Origin: Protula sp. h YS-2021
Taxonomy: Eukaryota; Annelida; Polychaeta; Sabellida; Serpulidae
DNA: 64,000 nucleotides
NCBI GenBank assembly: GCA_949752745.1
Contig: OX457028.1
Coordinates: 27,368,645 to 27,432,644, forward strand
Direction of reading: 5' to 3'
The notes under the pieces are model-generated. The model was not told the DNA's origin. It ran no database searches and saw only the letters and a list, made by a program, of their open reading frames with translations. The position numbers and the translations under genes were made by a program. Positions 60,401 through 64,000 of the stretch are shown here, piece by piece. Each line of letters begins with the position of its first letter. The stretch's first letter is position 1.

Positions 60401-62384
60401 GGAGGGGGAGGGTGGGGGGGGAGGGGAGGGGGTACTACCTTTTGGATTCTGCCAGGTAACGCCCTGTCTTGCTAGGATAGCACCGTTCCACGTGATCGCC
60501 CAGACGAGTGAGTGCCGGCCGGCGGATATACACACGACCTCCTCATCGCCATCGACCTTGACCTCCTGCCAGCTACGCCCAAGAGGACACTGCTCCGTCA
60601 CCCCCATCCTGTACAACACCTGCAAGGCACAAGCATTTCAATCAGGCCGTTTGTAAATGATCTGGATTTTTAAGTTTTTATTCTTGTTTTATTTTTTTAT
60701 TATTGTTTGTTTGTTTTTTTTTTCTTACTACAATTGATATCATAAGCATTACTAAAAGAAGACAAACTGCATCACAGGTTACGTATTCTTCTTGAACTTC
60801 AATTCACGATCAAAACTATCTAGTCAGCCAAGCCCGCCAATAGCCAGTATTTTTAATGACGCATAAAATACGTGGATTGTTACGTTGTCGTCTTCCACAG
60901 AATGTGACTGTTGTATTTTCTTACCTTTAACTTCAGTCAACGAATATTTTATATAGACATTTCACACGGAAGTAGTTTTACATTATAAACACAGATGCCA
61001 GTATTAAATATATATAACTAAATCGATACCCTACCCGCCCTGACACAGAAGTAATCCAAACACTAGCCGCTCCCTGTGGCAAGTTGGGAAGGTCATGGCC
61101 GCCTAAGCACACGTCTGTGATTGGTTCTTCCAGGGGATCTATGTGTAGGCCTTCCACCTGCAAAAACATGACATGGTCTAGTTATTAAATATTATTTCTC
61201 CTTGTACCACCATATTACGACTTGTTCTCTCACACAACTATAACCCCAAATACTCCTAATGTGGAAAATTTACGTACATTTACATACACAGTTTTCTCAG
61301 TATCCTAGACAAACATCAGTTCACTGAGTTACGCTCCTCCGCCCTTATTTACTGTAAATTGCTTCCCACCACAGTTGTTAATGCTTTCCTTCATCAATTT
61401 CCTATCCTTTATGTTACCTTTTCCATACCATATGAAATCAAGCCATCAGGCGCAGGAGGGGGAGGAGGGAGGGAGGAGTTGGGAGAGGGGTGGAACAACG
61501 TACCTTGGCCCACGAATCAGTGGCCATGTAATTCCTGTATCTGACCCAGTGCCTGCGCCGTACACAACTGCGAAATGTCTTCTTGTGGGAGAATCCGTGG
61601 TGAAAGTCTATATTCGAGTATCTCCAGCCCTACACAAAAAGAGCCCGAAGAAAGGCCAAAATTTACAAATACTATACACAAAGCTCTGCCTTATGACGCC
61701 GTTTAAGTGCTTTTTACAAAGGAGTAATAGTAAAGTGACGGACTCAGCACACGAACCAATACTGCAGAGTGACGCTGTGAAAAAATGTGATTTGAATGTA
61801 TCACTGCCTACTGTGACGTTAGCCTACCTCGGCGTCGGTCTGAAAACCCTTCACGTTGTCGTCCACCTTCCACTCGCTTTCCCACGCCCACGCGTCCGAC
61901 GGCAGGGCAATGCTATCCCTTTCCACGTGTAGCGTCCCGTCTTTATTGCTCCAGCCGTACGGGTCAACCGGAAGCAGGTTTTTCTTGGCCCAGCCCTGAA
62001 TAGGTAGCCATCTCTGAGGACAGAAAGGTGTAAACAACAGAATGCACCGTTACCTCTGACGTCATACTGCTATTGGTGTTATCACTAGGCCCATAACTTT
62101 TCTTTCTGCTCGGGGCACTTTTTAAAGGTAAAGAAAAACTTCTTACTTCATTTTCCCAGATGGATTCTTGAACCCTGACTGGCACATCAGTGGCGTTGAC
62201 ATACACGTAGATGAGATGATCGCAGCCCAGGCCCCATGCCCCGCGGGGCCCTCCTGCTACCTTCTTAAATCCCTGCAGGTATCTGCCCTGGTTGGCTACC
62301 TGCACCCATTCGCACGCATCTGTGTGAAGCTTAAAGACGTTGCCCTTTGTACTGGTGCCCCATAGCATCTGCTCAGTCATGTTC
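45444..62384 (-). CDS. TECPR1: TECPR1 orthologue (tectonin beta-propeller repeat-containing protein 1)
   Basis: Twenty-one coding exons on the minus strand give about 1350 residues, and every adjacent join is in phase except two where small exons are missing. Order: tectonin repeat, dysferlin-type segment (VRRRHWVRYRNY), tectonin repeats (RxGV..NP.G..W), an acidic linker of about 400 residues, PH-like domain, more tectonin repeats, a second dysferlin-type segment (YLRRRRWVRRCRVVTSGPW), and final tectonin repeats. This matches vertebrate TECPR1, which binds ATG5-ATG12 and membrane lipids and promotes autophagosome-lysosome fusion and repair of damaged lysosomes. The length exceeds human TECPR1 (about 1165) mainly because of the linker. 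The gene is convergent with gene 2. Its 5' non-coding exon and promoter are upstream of 62384. Confidence 0.95.
45615..45671 (-). CDS. TECPR1: TECPR1 last exon
   Basis: The acceptor is ttgttgcag. In phase 0 from 48911 the product reads DGFTYVSARGSCGTNPHL and stop. This lines up with the human end GWDHISVRANATRAP in length and pattern (Y-V-S-A-R versus H-I-S-V-R). The intervening intron is 3.2 kb. Confidence 0.7.
   Translation of the reverse strand, partial: DGFTYVSARGSCGTNPHL
45680..48500. other. Last intron of TECPR1; dispersed repeats, no exon seen
   Basis: Contains poly-C (45954-45965), the repeat block at 46395-46965 listed separately, and two related segments (about 48115-48180 and 48200-48300) with repeated ACACTNTACCATTT and CCGTTATTTCCGTTAC. 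No TECPR1 coding exon is recognised here. Confidence 0.6.
46395..46965. repeat. Degenerate 145-170-bp repeat ending in a GACAGAC run
   Basis: Four copies of a unit with GGCCTGTAGGCGCGTGAGAC and AAGTCCGCCATTTTGTCAAT, at about 46420, 46560, 46730 and 46870. The last is truncated and passes into GACAGACGGACAGACAGACA and then CGCGGGGGATAATAAT. A related tail is at 59.2-59.3 kb. I associate this architecture with lophotrochozoan genomes. Confidence 0.75.
48512..48941 (-). repeat. 43-bp minisatellite made of a TECPR1 exon end plus splice donor, ten copies
   Basis: Copies begin every 43 bp from 48512 to 48899. On the minus strand each reads GCTCTCACGTGGCAGYGCGT, then CACAGCT|GTAAGTGAATCC and TTAA. 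The first 27 nt encode ALTWQRVTA, the end of the coding exon at 48911-49009, and the rest is the intron start with a consensus donor. The copy nearest 49 kb is the real exon end; the other nine are intronic. Confidence 0.93.
48911..49009 (-). CDS. TECPR1: TECPR1 penultimate exon: last tectonin repeat
   Basis: 33 codons, phase 0-0, acceptor cttccgcag. Reads ASVKLVPSEGAVYRRSDSGV and then LDLKALTWQRVTA. It aligns with the human segment RGTVCHRTGVQPHEPKGHGW. The donor GCT|gtaagt is the first unit of the 43-bp array. Confidence 0.85.
49696..49823 (-). CDS. TECPR1: TECPR1 exon: tectonin repeat
   Basis: Acceptor ttatttcag, donor gtgagt. Joined to the previous exon it reads ALDARGTLWWRAGITAENV, then CGEAWVRV and AHVSVNSDDHVYVIQSR. 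R-x-G-I-x-x-x-N-x-x-G-x-x-W is the tectonin signature. Confidence 0.92.
50462..50554 (-). CDS. TECPR1: TECPR1 exon: tectonin repeat
   Basis: 93 bp, phase 1 to phase 1, acceptor gtgatgtag, donor gtgagt. Reads GETWKPVSPPPKTKLCQISA and GDTQVWALDARG. Confidence 0.92.
50876..51587 (-). repeat. 73-bp minisatellite made of a TECPR1 exon end plus splice donor, about ten copies
   Basis: The landmark CCTGCACC (plus strand) occurs at 50881, 50956, 51029, 51102, 51175, 51248, 51321, 51394, 51465 and 51538. Spacings are 73 bp except one of 75 and one of 71. On the minus strand each unit reads GTGTGGGCGGTCAGTAGGGA, through VWCRQGVTCANVTG codons, to ACGG|GTGAGTGT. The unit nearest 51.58 kb is the true coding end of the exon at 51510-51645. 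The others are intronic copies, each with a donor. Confidence 0.95.
51510..51645 (-). CDS. TECPR1: TECPR1 exon: tectonin repeat whose 3' half seeds the 73-bp array
   Basis: Acceptor ttgtgtccag. Reads GTTWLHVTSDQKFTSVSV, then QLTVWAVSRDGGVWCRQG. It matches the human GSSWLHVGTDQPFASISI closely. The donor G|gtgagt is in phase 1 with 50554. Using any later copy of the donor would add 73 nt, pass an in-frame stop and shift the frame. Confidence 0.93.
51858..52116 (-). CDS. TECPR1: TECPR1 exon: dysferlin-type C segment and tectonin repeat
   Basis: Acceptor gcacttcag, donor gtctgt. Includes YLRRRRWVRRCRVVTSGPWQ, nearly the human FVRRRCWARKCKLVTSGPW, then VWAVGTNGDMMARVGVSENL. The exon is GC-rich. 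Confidence 0.95.
52267..52443 (-). CDS. TECPR1: TECPR1 exon: dysferlin-type N segment
   Basis: Acceptor cgttttcag, donor gtaagt. Reads HFLWSDETGREERTKEGT, then WSWLGEWVVDYKTPGGVD and KEGWQYARDF, matching the human W-x-W-V-S-D-W and EGWQYASDF. Confidence 0.95.
52956..53058 (-). CDS. TECPR1: TECPR1 exon: YENQRW
   Basis: Acceptor gccgctag (pyrimidine-poor), chosen because it restores phase 1 and gives GAASSSHGIHNVCDVQELYV, then YENQRWRLGRGYTN. Length and pattern equal the human LASSTSNIYTQSDVKCVYIY segment. Donor gtaagg. Confidence 0.88.
53710..53837 (-). CDS. TECPR1: TECPR1 exon: tectonin repeat after the PH-like domain
   Basis: Reads FWQQFGGHLKKVERSTRGV, then SWAIGHNGTAYVYTGGYGGA. It matches the human FWRQMGGHLRMVEANSRGVV and AWVYTGGYGGG. 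The acceptor at 53838 needs a preceding phase of 2, but the exon at 54817 ends in phase 0. A small exon of about 15 residues is therefore missing between them. Confidence 0.9.
54349..54680. repeat. Degenerate GTCGAC-centred short repeats in an intron
   Basis: CATTTTATCCG, GTCGACATTTTAATCGTCGG and TTATCCGTCGACCC recur every 20 bp or so. The style is that of the inverted clusters at 26.6-27.5 kb, so this may be one end of a related element. Confidence 0.5.
54817..54894 (-). CDS. TECPR1: TECPR1 exon: start of second tectonin block
   Basis: Acceptor gctgtgaacag, donor gtacgc, 26 codons in phase 0-0. Reads HGPISAPAPPVLCAVSDLGD and then VFMCQQ. It corresponds to the human RPSPQAIWSITCKGDIFVSEP. 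Confidence 0.8.
54984..55004 (-). CDS. TECPR1: Possible 21-nt TECPR1 microexon
   Basis: AACAG precedes TATGTGATGTTGTTAATGGA, ending GAA|gtgagt. It encodes YVMLLME, which would fill the gap after MEDW where the human protein has LALLSLS. Phase 0-0 fits, but the upstream sequence lacks a pyrimidine tract, so this is tentative. Confidence 0.3.
55188..55343 (-). CDS. TECPR1: TECPR1 exon: PH-like domain, second part
   Basis: Acceptor tcttcgcag, donor gtttgt. Reads GVFIDLREVLYIQRLKDDSK, then VFGVQTADR and EETMEDW. The closing helix with a conserved Trp is characteristic of PH domains, which in TECPR1 bind membrane lipids. Confidence 0.9.
55710..55877 (-). CDS. TECPR1: TECPR1 exon: PH-like domain, first part
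   Basis: Acceptor ctttttacag, donor gtcggg, 56 codons in phase 0-0. Reads SGWGKTGSMQFWHDLRRGQK, then HVELAQESQ and LIVTYRW. It matches the human WVKTGRMQWWLDWKPHKW. The preceding exon ends in phase 1, so one exon of length 3n+2 is missing between 56744 and 55877. Confidence 0.9.
56028..56210. repeat. Polypyrimidine (CT)n tract
   Basis: About 180 bp of nearly pure CTCT/CCCT on the plus strand, so GA-rich in the TECPR1 transcript. It lies in the intron where an exon is missing from the model. Confidence 0.9.
56744..56946 (-). CDS. TECPR1: TECPR1 exon: conserved helical linker
   Basis: Acceptor cttgtacag, donor gtatgc. Reads GDIMWSWISASSLDVKSDSS and then LINWLNKG. It resembles the human ELWRWVSGGGCSVESQEALR stretch. 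In vertebrates the ATG5-interacting region lies in this part of the protein, but I have not established exact equivalence. Confidence 0.85.
57623..58818 (-). CDS. TECPR1: TECPR1 exon: tectonin end plus acidic linker of about 360 aa
   Basis: The acceptor ttttttag leads to AFGIDQDDRQVYMRSDISAE, then SGKAWKLIDLDF, which completes a tectonin repeat. The remainder is Ser/Glu/Asp-rich and probably disordered (QEQLLLSDQVREQLLSSD; DLDLLHTDDLDDSLEKL). FGYLSFSRDSSAS contains a W/F/Y-x-x-L pattern next to acidic and Ser residues and could be an LC3-interacting motif, an inference only. The donor gttagc leaves phase 2. Confidence 0.93.
59040..59330. repeat. Dispersed element with GACAGAC run and hairpin end
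   Basis: Two diverged copies of AAAATCCNTGCAG..TATCGTGTTAACAA (59127-59166 and 59187-59229). They are followed by GACAGACCGACAGACGTACC and a perfect hairpin CCCCACAGGT-TCT-ACCTGTGGGG (59301-59323). It shares its layout with the block ending near 46.97 kb. Confidence 0.75.
59662..59763 (-). CDS. TECPR1: TECPR1 exon: tectonin repeat
   Basis: 34 codons, acceptor gttttcaag, donor gtatgc. VWLRKGVTAENELGTGWLKM, then MMTVGGHDK. It matches the human VWFRRGINSHNPCGTSWIEM. Confidence 0.95.
59976..60085 (-). CDS. TECPR1: TECPR1 exon: tectonin repeat
   Basis: Acceptor cctgcttcag. The donor used is GAG|gtataa; the nearer gtgagg would break phase with the next exon. Reads GASWIQVPMPEHLSAKDKIV and ends SAWVISADGE. 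Confidence 0.93.
60331..60437. repeat. G-rich tract next to a TECPR1 splice donor
   Basis: More than 100 bp of GGGG/GGTGGG on the plus strand (C-rich in the transcript), ending within a few bases of the donor at 60438-60437. It contains many sets of four G runs and so could form G-quadruplex DNA on the non-template strand side. Confidence 0.9.
60439..60619 (-). CDS. TECPR1: TECPR1 exon: tectonin repeats
   Basis: Acceptor tgccttgcag, donor gtagta. VLYRMGVTEQCPLGRSWQEV, then LVWAITWNGAILARQGVTWQ and NPKG. The tectonin signature appears twice. Confidence 0.95.
61035..61157 (-). CDS. TECPR1: TECPR1 exon
   Basis: 41 codons, acceptor gtttttgcag, donor gtaggg. VEGLHIDPLEEPITDVCLGG, then SVWITSVSGR. 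It corresponds to the human GGWEITEEPVGRLSVWAVSL region. An insertion (HDLPNLPQGA) is not in my memory of the human protein. Confidence 0.93.
61504..61629 (-). CDS. TECPR1: TECPR1 exon: first dysferlin-type segment
   Basis: 42 codons. GWRYSNIDFHHGFSHKKT, then SCVRRRHWVRYRNYMATDSW. It is nearly the human SCVRRRKWIRYRRYKSRDIW. Confidence 0.96.
61828..62013 (-). CDS. TECPR1: TECPR1 exon: dysferlin-type N segment
   Basis: 62 codons in phase 0-0, acceptor ctgtcctcag, donor gtaggc. RWLPIQGWAKKNLLPVDPYG, then ALPSDAWAWESEWKVDDN. It matches the human ALPSPHWEWESDWYVDEN. Confidence 0.96.
62147..62384 (-). CDS. TECPR1: TECPR1 first coding exon
   Basis: The exon starts at an acceptor (gttgattacag, 62385), four bases before ATG (62380). 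MTEQMLWGTSTKGNVFKLH, then AWGLGCDHLIYVYVNATDVP. It matches the human start MPNSVLWAVDLFGRVYTL and VYVYVCASDVPIR. A second Met four codons in is an alternative start. The acceptor implies an upstream non-coding exon. The donor is gtaaga. Confidence 0.95.
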
Positions 62385-62639
62385 CTGTAATCAACAACTT
62401 GACCTTATACTCTTCTAGTGTATTATTTTTCTTCAGTTTTCTTGCTGTCTTTTCAGGAAATGTGATACAAAATGGGCAGCTTGTAACTGGTTGAAATGTG
62501 GTTCCAGCTGACTGTTTCCATCGACCTGTGACCAAAAGTGTCACAGTCTCTACAACAGAAATGCCCATCAAGGACAGTTTTGACGTGCGCCATATTGTGC
62601 GTTTCGACTGCAATTTCATTGGGCTTCATTATAAAGGAC

Positions 62640-64000
62640 AAACATCAGAATTCCAATTTTCTTAAAATAGAGACACTTAAAAATTTATTAAGTAACCGAG
62701 TTTAAAAAAACTATTATGCGTATCATTCTGCCTCTTTTATAGAGTAGTTTTGAATCGGGTCGTCCCAGCCTGCCAGTTTGTTTTAAGCTCTTAACTGACA
62801 ATCTGCAGTTCGCAGCTGAACCGACCTTGATCTTTAAAGCAACCACTTTAGTACACGATACTGTTTAATAGTGAGCACGACTTAAAAGCTGACTAGCTCC
62901 TCTGACAATTTATGATGACTGAATGGCTTGCTAGAAGTGTATACACTTGCAATTTTTATAAATTCACAAAATGCTTGGTGTCGTCTATATTTGGCCTTGG
63001 CCTTTGACCTTAATAAACAGCTAATTACAGCAGCGATATAGCACGTGATACCATGTGCTTTGGAATCTTCGGTCATTTATAAGCTCCAGCTTTTTTTGGG
63101 GCGTTCCAGGGCTGGTAAAAATTTCATGAATTAATTTTTTAAAGTGGCGTTATTCTGAATCAGATTAAACCACATCTTGACTACAAACACTCCATTAATC
63201 TAAAAATTAAAGACAACAAAAAGAAGAGTAAAACCTCTTGCAAGTCAAAGGCCAATCAGAAGACCAGAAGGCCGTGGTAATAAACTGCAAGTCTTTTTGT
63301 TTGCACACACCGTAAATTGTACTGTACCAATAAAATAGTCCCTCCCGATAAATGCACTTTTTTTTTGCTTTCTTCCGCCATACTTTGATTTACTTCACAG
63401 ACGCACGCGTCGCCATTTGAACAGTGCATTTTTCGTCAGTGCTCCTTTTGGTCTATACCATACATTTAGTGCGACAAATTAACAACTTCTTACCGTTTGT
63501 AAGATAATTTCACTGGGTCTAGGACAATTGCAGCACGGACTACTGCCACACAAGACAATTCCCTGCTTTTTGTAAAAAAAAATCACAACATTTTGTACAA
63601 TTTTTATTTTTCTACTTTTAAATTGTCAATATTCAATATCAAACTACAGCTGTGAAATTCTACGAAATGTCCAACTTAAAACTACAGTTCCCGGCTCCTA
63701 ATTTACAAACATCCGATCAATGCCCAGAGTTAAACTACTCTGAAATGCAAATATTTTTACTTTATGGGAGTCACACTTCTAGTATAGATGTGAACATTGT
63801 GTGATAACCGACGCGGGAAATCCATGTTATGCCTACTAGCAAACTCGACTTTGCTGTGGCGCCGGGTGAGCTCCAAATATTTAGGTCAATACTACGTTCG
63901 TCATAACATGCTCCTTCTCCGAGGCATTCAAAAATTTCCAAGTCGGATGGCAGGCAGCCACCGCCGACAACATCTGGCGATGCCAATCCTCAACGCGATT
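62640..64000. other. Upstream of TECPR1; 5' non-coding exon and promoter expected, not located
   Basis: No coding exon is recognised. A minus-strand open frame at 63771-63986 (Gly/Ser/Pro-rich near the window edge) matches nothing I know. A CpG-containing stretch at 63370-63420 with CGGAAG on the minus strand is the likeliest place for a promoter, but the evidence is slight. Confidence 0.35.

Overview
This window is animal nuclear DNA. Genes are split by GT/AG introns, the two recognisable ones encode a giant cadherin and an orthologue of the autophagy protein TECPR1, and the DNA between them is AT-rich and full of minisatellites, (TA)n tracts and decayed transposons. Two repeat copies end in GACAGAC-type runs followed by a GGGGATAA-type tail, which I associate with molluscs and other lophotrochozoans. 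That assignment is an inference. No bacterial, viral or organellar gene is seen.

Layout. (1) About 0.28-14.9 kb, plus strand: the 3' part of a large cadherin gene of the CDH23/PCDH15-related type. It encodes the last cadherin repeats, a membrane-adjacent domain, one membrane helix and a cytoplasmic tail. In-frame splice sites support three different ends: a minimal tail (7654-7669), a tail ending in EVKL (12393-12471) and a tail ending in TTIL (14611-14683). Several introns carry their own minisatellite. (2) About 15-39 kb: no confidently recognised gene. It holds a 48-bp repeat, a 101/118-bp satellite, a 2.6-kb element with inverted ends, a second element with inverted clusters of short repeats, a LINE-type ORF1 fossil, long (TA)n tracts, and one small intact minus-strand frame (23915-24283) starting MGCASSS, a candidate lipid-anchored protein. 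(3) 39.4-44.8 kb, plus strand: a three-exon gene for a protein of about 1321 residues with a domain resembling the TRADD N-terminal fold, a helical middle region and a very long disordered tail. (4) 45.6-62.4 kb, minus strand and convergent with gene 3: almost all of TECPR1, with tectonin repeats, two dysferlin-type segments and a PH-like domain. Its 21 supported coding exons fit in splice phase except where small exons are still missing, and one further 21-nt microexon is tentative.

The most unusual observation is in TECPR1. Two independent minisatellites (73 bp x about 10 and 43 bp x 10) each start inside a coding exon, run through its 5' splice site and then repeat the exon end plus splice donor many times into the intron. 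The functional exon end is the promoter-proximal copy of the array, so the spliceosome faces about ten near-identical donors at two separate exons of one gene.

Limits: exon ends come from reading frame, splice consensus, phase and remembered family similarity. No transcript, alignment or database was available. Small exons are missing from both the cadherin and TECPR1 models, as noted.
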